Shown here: piece by piece, positions 13,001 to 25,000 of the stretch
Position numbering within the stretch: the first letter of the stretch is position 1
Layout: each line of letters starts with the position of its first letter
From: Paratinospora sagittata
Lineage: Eukaryota; Streptophyta; Magnoliopsida; Ranunculales; Menispermaceae
NCBI GenBank assembly: GCA_035771175.1
Contig: CM069590.1
Span: 34,548,821-34,612,820 of the forward strand
Length of the DNA stretch: 64,000 bases
Direction: 5' to 3'
The notes under the pieces: model-generated
Database searches by the model: none
Told to the model about the DNA's origin: nothing
Seen by the model: only the letters and a program-made list of their open reading frames with translations
Position numbers and translations under genes: made by a program

Positions 13001-16000
13001 TCTAAACAGGGAATCTTTATTTCTCAACAGAAGTACATTACAGACCTTCTTAAAGAAACAGGAGAGCTAGCATGCAAACCAATGAATACTCCTATTGATC
13101 TTAATCACAAGCTTGGATAAGCTGAAGAAGCGCTGACTATTAATAAGGAGATGTATCAAAGACTAGTAGGAAGACTCATCTATCTCTCTCACACAAGACC
13201 TGATATTGCATATGCAGTAAGTGTAATAAGTCAGTTCATGCACAACCCTAAAGATATTCATTTGCAAGCAGCTAATCGTGTTTTACAGTATCTTAAAGGG
13301 ACTCCAAGACAGGGCATCTTATTTAAACGACACACAGGAGTTGTTCTTAAAGCATATACTAATTCAGACTATGCTGGTTCAGTAGTCGACAGAAGATCAA
13401 CTACTGGCTATTGTACGTTTTTTTGGTGGGAATTTGGTGACATGGCAAAGTAAAAAGCAGAATGTAGTGGTCAGATCTAGTGCTGAAGCAGAATCCCGAG
13501 CAATGGCACATGGGGTTTGTGAGCTATTATGGTTGCAGATAATTTTGACAGATTTGAAGATACAATGGGATGGCCCTATGAGACTTTATTGTGACAATAA
13601 ATCTGCAATTAGCATCGCCCATAACCCAGTTCAACATGAACGAACCAAGCATATAGAGATTGATAGACACTTCATTAAAGAGAAGCTTGATAATGGGTTG
13701 ATCTGTACTCCATATGTGTCTACCAATAATCAACTCGCCGATGTGCTCACTAAAGGATTAAACAATACTGCATTTCAAGCAAGTGTGTCCAAGCTGGGAA
13801 TGGTAAACATTTATTCACCAGCTTGAGGAGGAATGTTGTGGAGGAGAAGAATCTGTGGGATTTATTTCCTTTAAGGAAAAATGATTATTTTAGTAGTTTT
13901 ATTTAGCAGTTACTAAAATTGTAATTATTGCTATATGTGTGCATAGCCCTGTATGTCTATATATATGGTGTCCCTCCATTAAGACATCATCAAGAATAAG
14001 AAATACTCTTCTCTCTTTTCCCGTGGACGTAGGTCATAGAGCCGAACCACGTTATATTTTGGTGTTTTTATTTTGTTTATTTTCCAACAGAACCAATACA
14101 TTGAAGTTGACCAACCGATCAACCCAGCCCGAACCAACCCAAAGCCATTTGGTCGGGTTGGGCTAGGTTGGTTTAGAATTTTTCCAGCCCGAACTCGATT
14201 GAGTTGGGTTGGTATTCGACTAAAACCCGAACCAAACGCAACCGGCAAACACCCCTAGCTGCAGTAGCATGGAATCAAACCTTTGGTCCTCTTCTTTGCA
14301 AAATGAACTGGTCATGAGGGTAAATCACATAGAAGAAAAGTAAAGATGAAGGAAAAGTAGTGATGAAATTAGAGTAAGAATATCATAAAGTAAACAGAAG
14401 AAAGAGAGAAAAGGAGTGAGATATTAGAAATTAGAAAGACATGAGAAAGGGAGAGATAAAATCAAGAATGGCAAAAATATTAAGAAGCAAATAGGGAAAA
14501 AAGTATTCAGGAAGAAGAGAAGATGGTTATACGTAATATAAGCGAGAGAAGCAGATCTATTGCTGCAGCTTTCCAAGAGCGAGTTAGAAAGAAACAGATC
14601 TTAAAACTGAATAGAGGAACAGACAGTGAACAAGAAAGAGATTCAAATTCTACATGAGAAGGAGACCAGATCTGAAAATTGTGAGTTAAAGTTTAGATGA
14701 GAAAGAAGATGGCCAGAAGAAGTCGACCGACAAGAAGGGATGAGAATAAGATGAGGAGTGGAATAATCAAAAGAGAAGAGAAGATCAAGAGAAAAGAAAA
14801 GTTGAAGCAAAACATTAATTGTTTATGTTACAGAAACTCATGCATGCTCTAATACCAAACTCATGCAGCCCAAGAAATAAACAAGAAGATGATATTAATA
14901 CTTATAAACATAAATTGTTTATTCAAATCATATCCAACCAAATATCCATCCTTGTTACAGAAACTAATATTTATAAACACCTAGACTAGGCTCCTACTAA
15001 AACTAGGATATTGAAGTCTATTATAGCTAAAACTCTAGAAATTTGAATCCTACTACCCATAGAATGAAAATTCAACATAATTCTCCAAATTTTCATTGAA
15101 TTTTATCAATTTTTAAATCATTGAATCATGAATTATTTGAAATTGAATTATTACAAAAATCTCATTGAAGTTGGAAAATATTGAAATAGTTTGTAAAATT
15201 AAAATAATATGCTTTTTTTCACTTTTAAAAAAAAAATACAAACTTCAACTTTTGTCAAAGGATATTCCTGAAGAATAAAAGTATATGAGATTGACATACA
15301 ATTCCATACGTGACGGATGGAAACTAAAGTATAACAAAGAAGCAAACTAAGATTCACAAAACTCTAATTTAAAACAAAATTAAACATGTAATTTGTGAAC
15401 TTATTTTAATTAATTCATTTATCTTCTATATATGTTAAGCATTAAAGCCGTAAAATAGATTGTAGTGGATCTATCTAAATCATCATTGAATAGATCTGAA
15501 TCATCATTAAATCGGTGTTAATCATTAATTAACTAAAATGAAAACACTAATATCTTTACGACTCGACAAGTACTTAGTAAATACTTATATATAATTCACA
15601 TTTGTATTGTGAACTTTACAATTCACTAATCTGAATCCTAATTTGGTTCACCAAGCCTCAAAACAGTTCAATTTTAATTCATGATTCTCACAACAACTAA
15701 TAAAAGGTATTAGTTTTGCAATTTCATTGGCAATTTGTCAAGAACAAACATCATATAACTGCATTAATGAACTCCAAACTCGTCATATAATTGTCCACAC
15801 CCTCTCCCTCAAAAGAAAAAAATAAGAATAAACAAATTACTAAAAAATGGTTGCAATAAGGCAATTCAATCATATATTTTCACTTGACATAAACTATTAT
15901 ATTGATTGTTGTTGTTTAAAAGCAAAATTACAAGGAAATGATGACACCTACCATGAGGGAGCTTGTTTCTATCATAAAATTTAGCATTTTTAATTGGAAC

Positions 16001-19000
16001 CGCAGAGACTTTCTTTATAGGTTGGGCATCCCTCTTCGATACCTCATCTGGGTATTCTCTTTTCAACCGTCGTCGTCTTTCTTCTCGTTCCTATGTCATT
16101 AAGCACCCCAAATCAGTAGTCAAAAAATAAATAATAAACTCAAATTGCTATAGGAACTTCTTATGGCATGCAACAATTACTTGAGGACAATGAACGAATA
16201 GACAACTATATTGTAAGAAAAAATTGAGATTAGTTGAAAATGAACCATTGTGAAGATCTCGTAAAACCAAATAAATTGAAAGTAAAACCACTACATCATT
16301 TATTAAGCCTATGAATCATTCATAACATGGCTACAACAAAGTAAGGGTGCTTAAAGCAACTAGTGGGCAACCACTCAAATCCGCTTCCCTATTTATACAT
16401 ACATCCCAAAACAGCTAAGAGCTTTTTCCTATATAAACAACTAAGAGTACTGCTCAAGTTTGTGCCTCCTTGTTAGAGATTTTTTTTTTTTTTTTCAAAT
16501 AATAATGGAATCATTCCCAAAATGCAATAACATTGATCATTCCAACTATAAAAGTAGGGCAGATATCAATAGTTGAACTAAGATTCTAGCAGAACTCTGG
16601 CATTGCTAATTCACTTGGTTCTCACTGATCAGCTATGCATAACAAATACCCTTTCTAATTAAAAAGGAAATCTTGGATGAGTTCTAGCAAATAAGGTACA
16701 TTGAACATAGATCATGATTTAGAGAGCAAAGTATTGTTATCAAGGTGTGCGTCTCAGTGCGCCTTAGCGCACCTTGAGGCAAGGCGCACATGCGGTGCCT
16801 TAATAATTGACAAGCAGGTTGCATTAACTCAGGGGTGCACCTTAGTGCCTCTTAGGTGAGCTTTAGTGCGCAGAGCACCTCATTTAAAAAAACCAATTAA
16901 TCATGAAATAAGCATTGTGTCAACTGTCATATACTTTTTTTCTTTTTTTCTTTTTTTCTTTTTTCTATGAATAAATATAGAACATAAAACATTAAAGAAA
17001 ACTTGTGTTCCACTTTTACAATAACAATAAGTAGTTGTTACAAAGACGTCACAATTCTTACTTGTTCTTCTTTGTTTCTGTGTTTCTTTCTTGAATTCAA
17101 TTTTAAACATCAAAAGAAATATAAATAATATTACTAACAACTAAGAAATAGAAAAATTAGTGTTATTATGAACATTATGATGTATAATGGGAAACATTTA
17201 AAACTTTTATTGATTTTATCTTTTTTTTAATTCTTTTTTCCAAAAATAATATCTACTTATGTTTTTTAAGAATTTTGTGTCTAACTTTACTCAGACGGTG
17301 CCTCGCTTGGCGACTTGCGGTAGGACCCCTCATTGCCTTAAGTGTGCCTTGCACCTTTAATTACCTTGGAACAAAGAGTACTTAATAGATTTCTTGAAGC
17401 ATATATCACAAATGATGCGGACCCACTTGAAACCATGTCTAGGGGGTAGCACTGATCCATGCATTCTCGATAAAACCTTAACCACATATCTTCAAATCAA
17501 AAGGGAATTGACAACCCCTTTGAACCAGCACAAACAAATAAAAAAGTAAGTAATTTTATAATTTCAAGTATGTTCAAGGAAAAACTAATTAAGTCGTGTT
17601 AACACAATGAACTTCCTAAAACCATAAACCCGAAATAATTTGTCAAAACATGGTGGGGTTTTGTATTATTTTTGGCCTAATATATCAATCTTCGACTAGC
17701 ATCCAACTTGCATCAACCATGTACTAATTGAAAAATTGATGCAAAAGTTTCACACAATAGATCAAGGTAGTCCCACACCTCTCTTCATCACCTTACCTTC
17801 CACAACTCACATTTAAGAGAGAAATAGAGCAAGCATCAAAAATTCGGCTTCAACCTAAGCTTCAATCACTTAAAATTGAAAATTAATTAGGAAAAATACA
17901 CTTTGATGTAGAGATTTTTTGTTAAAATTTGTCATATAACAAAAGCTTAGAGAAAAAATATCAAAGCATATGGAAAATTTATAAATAGTTGAATATAAGC
18001 TTTTAAAAAAAAAAAAGGAAACTAGAGATTATATTAATTATAAGTAATATGAAAGAATACACCTTGCACCTTGGATCAAGCCACCCTAATTGTGGGTAAG
18101 AGATCCAATTCACATTAGACGAAATTACCCCAACCCTTGATCGAATCCCCTAAATTATAACCTTTAGATAGCTTATAGTTTGCTACCCACAATGAAGCAA
18201 GGAAGTGGGAGCGCTCCCAAACTCTGTAAGCCGACATTTCCTCCCCCTCAAAAATCTTGTTGTTCCTCTCCTTCCAAATGCTTCAGGCCACGCCAGACAA
18301 ACAATTCTCCAGTGCTGTCTCCACCCTAATTGGACAAGATCCGTATACAGATAGATATTCCCCCCTACCAGTTCCTCACCCGATAAAGTAATCATTGAGA
18401 AATGATTATGCCATCTCTGCAAAATTTCCTTTGCAAAGGAGCATTGTGAAAATAAATGTTCGATTGACTCACTGTCATGTTTGCACATTACACACCAATG
18501 TGGTGATATGAACAAATTTCAGAATTTCCTTTGAAGAATGTTCATTGTGTTCAACTTGCCAAGGGTTATGGTCCACCCTAGAAACTTGACTTTTGATGGC
18601 ACCAATGCTTTCCATATGACATAGTGGAGAGAGAAAGGAGGGTATTCAACATCGTCAATCACGATAGAGCAAAAGGATTTTGTTGTAAAAACACCAGAAG
18701 GATCCCAAGGCCAACATCACCCTCTAAAGATGTAATGTGTTCTACAAAGTTGAGAAGAATCATGGCCTCCTATTCTTCTTAACTGATAAGATTTCTACCT
18801 AGGTGAAGCTTCCATGAAGTACTATTCCCACTAGACTCTAGAATTAAGGCTTAAATGGATTTATTGAATATAAGCTAAAACAAGTATAATTACACACTTA
18901 CACACTAAGCATTAAAAAGTAAAAAAATAATAATAATTTAGAGTAACATTTTTGCTATGACTACTATTGAAGCACACCATGTGCAAAACAAGCTATTTAT

Positions 19001-22000
19001 AAATTTTACTTTAATGATTAGTTATTTAAAAAACCAATAAAATATTTTTAACATATATTACCATATTAGAGGTTTATGAGTTGATTAACATATAGCTTAT
19101 TCCTAATCTTCTTCTTTTTTTCCTTTGGGTACTCTTCATTTTCAATCATTTTAGATGAGAATGAGATTTAATTTTAACATGTATGAAGGATATTTTTCAT
19201 ATTGAAGTTCTCAACAAATTATTTTTAATTATTCATATAAAAAAGTAAAATATTTATGAAGACCTATTGTATTGTTTTTTTTTTCTTTTACTAAGATTTT
19301 TTTTGTGTATTTTATCACAATAAATACAGTGGCTAAAAAAGGGCGTAGTTGTACGAAACTTCAAAGAAAAGTCGTATTTCTCTACTACGTTCAATTCCCA
19401 ATTCAATGATTAAGAAATCAAAAAAAATTGGAAAACAAAAATCAAAGTAGTCGCATTCCATGTTTAGAGAAAGAGGGGATATACTACATTTCTACCCAGA
19501 AACTAACTACAAAGAAATCAAAGTTATAAATCATAAAACGACTTTGCAACTGGCTAAATTGGCACTATATAAAATAAAAACAACAATCCAACATACCCCC
19601 ATCAGCTTTTCATATGACCATAAAATATTCTCTTCTTCTCATTCCACACTTTACTTAAAAATATAAAAGTACAAACAAAAACAAAATAATTGAAGCACAA
19701 GTTCAAGTCAAGGAATCAAACACCCATTCTTTTTACAAGACATCATGGACAAGTAACAACTAAGTAATTCATAACAGTCACTTACTATACTTAGAGCATA
19801 AAACAATACTCAACTTAATGGAGCCTTTTCCCAACAACATACAGTCAGCTACATGAATCCACTTTCTTTACACTACTCTATCAAGGGTTAAGTCTATAGC
19901 TATGTTACAAATAGTTATATCTTTCTTAATTCTCTCTTTCTATATTATTTTAGATCTACTGCATCCCCTGTCATTATCATTAATTCTCAACATGCCACTC
20001 TTCTAACTAGCAAAAGTCTTTGTTGTATTAATCCAAACCATCAGAATCAATGCTCTCTAATTTTATCTCCAATTGAAGCTCCTCATACTTCTAAAATATG
20101 TTTATTTCAATATCATTAATATTTAATATTACCCCAACATTACCCATTTGTCCAACTAATGCTAAGCAATTTTTGGATATTAATCAGACCTCGCGGGATG
20201 GAGATTTGTATGCCACCAACTTACCCCTTTTTGCAATCAATTTTGCTACAATACTTGTTGCTCTAGCTAATTGTCCACCTTTTCCATGAGTGATTTCTAT
20301 GTTATGTATGGTCATGTAGAGATTTACGTTACACTTATTGATGCATTGCTTCTTTATTACTCAACATTTTGCTCCATAAAACATAGTTGGGCTAAATATT
20401 GGTATTCCAATAAACTCATAATAATTTTTTATTTTTTTTTACAAGAAACAAATGAATTGTATTGTATTAAGTATAAAGTGTTGTACAGAAGAAATACAGC
20501 CAGAAATACACCCGGGTTAAAAAACAAGACTGGACAAAATAGGACACCACCCCCTCAGCCAATCCCCCAATTGATAACCTCTAGAAAGTTTGCAAATAAA
20601 TAATGAATATAACTATAAGTCATAAACAGAATTTTAGTAATCAAAAAATCGATTTTGGTTCAAGAATGAAATTTTATTGGTACTATCCATATCCAGTTCA
20701 TACTTAAGGATCAAAAATTCAACTTTACACTGAACTTTGATCACTAATTAATTCGGGTAGAGAATTTTCATAAAAAAATCGTCAAATTAGAGAAGTTTAA
20801 AAAACCTTTGCACGAATCCTAAAATATCCATAAATATAATGTATGCTAAAAACAAACATATATATAGAAACTTTTAATACATAAAAATGTCCATAAATAA
20901 TTAAACAAAATTGATTTTGTTAAGTTGGTTGATGAAATTTTTTTTTTGACAAGAGACAAAAGAATTGAATTGACTATAAAAAACTGTACAAAAGAATACA
21001 TCCAGAACAACATCCGGAGTTAAATGACAAGACTAGCCAAAATAGGTTTCCATCCCTTCAACCAATCCCCTAAGGAAAAGCCCTTAGACAATTTGCTAGC
21101 ACTAACCCATAAGAAAGCAAGAAAGAAGGAACTATCCGAAACAGTACCTTCTAGCCTTGATCTCTTTTCATATGCTTTGGCTTTTAATTTTGTGGTCGCT
21201 TGATTCTAGACTATAATTTGATAGTGTGCCATTCTGCCTTACTTAATTTGTGAACTTATTATCAAATTGTATTGGTTTTTGATCTTGTTACGTGACTTGC
21301 TAAAATCCAAAATGATGGCTTTGGGAACTCTTTTAATGTTTTTTTTTTTTAGTTTTTCTCTTAGTTTAAATTTTCTTTCTTTCTTTGCTTTTACATACAT
21401 ACATACATGTATATATATATATATATATAAACACACACAGATATAGACACACAAACACCTTCTTTCGTAAAATGACATACCCCATAAAATTGCATAATTT
21501 AATAGCATGATATAAGACTATTGTTTTTTATTTTTTATAAATCATGATAAGTTTTGTTTCCATGTCCCTCAACAACTAAAATTCAACTCTCATATCTCGT
21601 GTCCATTACCACAATTTGAGGTAATTCTTTTGATTTAGCATTAAAAAACATGACTAAGAAACATAATCTTCTTAAACAATTCCTCCTCCATGGAAATTGA
21701 ATCGCTTTACATTCTTAATCCTATCCTTCTTCTTATTCACTAGACTTGTAATCCTAAAATTTCAACCAATCTTTCCTAATTAAACACACACAAATACACA
21801 GTAACATTTTTTGGCCTTTTGGATGGTTAACTCAAAGTTGACAGAATCTGGATTCGAATCTGCGAATCCTACGAGTCGCGATTTGATTCACCCTCCATCG
21901 ATCCGAATCCCACCTAGAATCCTAATACTTGTGAATCCCCCCTGAATCGGTCTAAATCAGTGTGAAACATGCAATTCGGACCGATTCAGAGAGCCATGTT

Positions 22001-25000
22001 TTTGGCTCCTCGTTTTCGCGCTCAAAAGCAAAAATAAAAAAAAACCTCTTTTCCATTTTTTATGTTGTGTTTTAAGTTAAAAAATAGATTTCGGTTTTTT
22101 TTTTTTTTTTTGGCTCAATATCCTGCTCTAAATCATTTTTAGGTGTTATTTTATACCAACTTTGTTTGATTTAAATTACGTTTCAATGTTCAAAACTTCA
22201 AAAATTGAAATTCATTGATTAGATTTAATAGATTAAATAAAAAAATAAAACATAAGATATTAAAATTTATAATGGAAAATCTAATATAACATTAAGAACA
22301 CAAATAAATGTCTCTAAAAACTAAATTTTATAAACAATTCACAAATGTATCCTGAATCCTACGATTCATCGATTCGAATCTTGAATTGATTTAGAGAGAC
22401 CCTCACCGATTCACGATTCAGATGACCTTGGGTTAACTTTTCTATGTTCGCCAGCAGGTTAATGTATCATATTTTGAATCATGCTTTCCTTTTTTTACAT
22501 TACTTTTTTATTTTTTGACAAGAAACAAGATATATATTATATATATAAAATAAACCAGAGGGACGAGATGTCCCATTTGGAGAGTACATGATGTATAACG
22601 TATTTTAGAATGTTTTTTATTTTAGTTTCATTTTTTAGAAAAGTTTTTATTTTGATATATTTAATTTTTTAGTGGTAGATCTAGATAGATTTTTAAAATT
22701 CGTTTTTATTATTTAAGTGTATTAAAAAGTGTTTAGAAATGTCTAAATAGAGTTCTAATAGGATTAGGAAGTTGTTTTTATGTTATAGATAGGTTAGGAA
22801 ACTTATTTTTAAGTGTTTTAGTTAGTTTCTAAGATGTTCTAGGGGAGTTATTTATATAAAAAGCTCCAATTACGAAATTTAATAGATGAAAAAAAAAAAA
22901 AATTCTCTTTGAATATTTTATTCAATAGAATATATATTTGGTTATATTTTTGAGTATTTTCGTTCTTGCTTCCGCGACGAATTTACATCAAATTGGTATA
23001 AGAGACAAGTTCAATCTTACTCTTTTTCGTCAATGGCGTCAAAGAGAAGAGGAAGACTCGCAATCAATTCTCGAGTCGCTCGACTTGAAGCATTGATCAT
23101 CAATAATGTCAAAGTCGTGAATCAACTGTTGAAAGTTGTACGCTTGACGTTGTCGCAGCTACAACTTCAAGAGTCGGTCGTTCTCCAAAACAGGGAGAAA
23201 ATTGTAGGTTCACACAGCAATCCTGCAGTTTCACTCCACGATTCGAAGCAAGGGTCCAAATCCGACCAATCCCATGAGATTAATCTAGATCGTAGGAATC
23301 GCTACAATCGTCCGCACTTGCCTACACCACAACCTCGCCATGAGGTTTGTTTTACACCAATTGTTATAGATGAATGGATTGAATTAGCAATTTTTTTTTA
23401 TAATCCACCCATATTTGATGAATATGGTGATGAATCTGAGGAAGAGGTCATTATTGGTAATCAGGGAGGGCTATTAGTGATTCAAAAGTTATGCTTGGCT
23501 CCAAAAGTTGAAGAGGGAGATGTGTGGATAGAAGAAGAACTTGAGAACTCAGTTGCTAATCAAGGGGGTTTTCATATTACACAACAAATAGGTGATGCAA
23601 GAAGGTGGGAGTCAAGATTAAAAATTGATATTCCTAAATTTCATGATAATCTCCAACCCGATGAACTGGTGGATCGACTATTTGCAATTGAAGAAAAATC
23701 AAATTTCAAAGAAGTTTCAGATCAGGAGCTTGTACTAGTTGTGGCCACCAAATTTAGATCAAGAGCAACCACTTACAAGATGCAGTTGCCTAGAAATTTT
23801 CACATATGATATTTTTATTATGCGACATCCTCCGTACTACGATGATTCTTTCGGTGGTAATTTGAATTCGAGGACGAATTCTTCAGTACATGGTTACAGT
23901 GTTTCCAAAATAGAGTTCCAATTATACATCCAGTCCCCAAAACTATAGGCAAGTGATTGATTGCATGAGCTGACCCATTTAGCAAACAAAAGTAGGGCCT
24001 ACTCCCATATCCTATGGCTACTACTACAACAGTCCTTAAAAATTTTGTTGTTCCTTTCTACCCAGGAACACCAAATATTAAAAAAAAGAATACATTGCCA
24101 ATACTGCTTGAGACTATTCATAAGTTGGCCATTGTTAGGGAAGGACAGCATTGTGTTGGACTCCAGCACAGGCAAAATTTGACATCTCCTGATCCAAAAA
24201 CACCACAGCTTCCTGAACCCATCACAATTCCCAAACAGATGATCCACTAATTCAGCTTCACTCCTACATATACAGCACCAAGAGGGAGAAAGGGAAGTGT
24301 TAGGAAATTTCCTCTGCATTACATCAGCCACATTCAATTTCTTCAAAGCAATTAACCAGCCCAGAAATTTAACTTTTGAAGGTACCTTTGCCCTCCAAAT
24401 AAAATAGGCAAAGGGAAAGTTGTGAGTTGTGCATGGGATGAGATGGATTTGAAGAATGATTTAGATGAAAACACACCAGATGACTCCCCCAACCATCGAG
24501 TGCCATCCTCAAAATTACTTAGGTGGCAAGCTTCAAGGCGTTGAATGAGAAGTGGGACTTCCGCCAGAGAGTTGTTTGGGAGATTTCTAGACAAATGTAG
24601 GTTCCAATTTAGAGTACCACTATTAGATGATGAAGCAATGAAGGACAGTATGTGGGCATTATGCAGCCCAGATAACCCATACAGATTAGGGAAAGTAATC
24701 ATGAGTGGTTCAAGTCCACACCAAGAATCTTTCCAAAACTTGATGGAGGCACCATTTCCACGTTTCAGTCTTGTTAAAGGTGAAAACAATGGATAAATGG
24801 AGTGGATAAATTTCCAAGGGCATTTGTAGGATACTCTAGGGAGGATATTGGCATCTCTAGCATTCACATGCAACCTGTGCTTGCTTCTAACCACTTTAGC
24901 CCACAATGCATTTTTCTCACCCAAAGACCTCCACAACCATTTGCCAGCAAGAGCCTTTTTCCTATATAGCAGGTCCCCAATACCAAGTCCACCACATTCC

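Larger units (their letters stand above)
9041..14089 (+). mobile_element. Ty1/copia retrotransposon, 5'-truncated, split by a hAT-like insertion
   Basis: Parts in order: gag zinc knuckle, protease, [1175-bp insertion], GAG-pre-integrase, integrase, reverse transcriptase, RNase H, polypurine tract and 3' LTR. The order integrase before RT is diagnostic of copia. Without the insertion the remnant is about 3.9 kb. Damage is light: in-frame stops at 9173 and 13118, a frameshift near 11425 inside integrase, a stop near 11612, and a frameshift near 13425 in RNase H. The 5' LTR and most of gag are missing. It lies antisense in intron 2 of the capping-enzyme gene. Confidence 0.92.
20700..21530 (+). 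mobile_element. TTCGAA-family hAT-like copy, 3'-truncated
   Basis: It begins TTAAGGATCAAAAATTCAAC and follows the family order: GAGAAGTTTAAAAAAC, CAAAATTGATTTTGTTAAGT, then after a LINE insertion TATGCTTTGGCTTTTAATTT, GATCTTGTTACGTGACTTGC and ATGACATACCCCATAAAATT. The TCGAAT-rich right end is missing. Confidence 0.65.
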
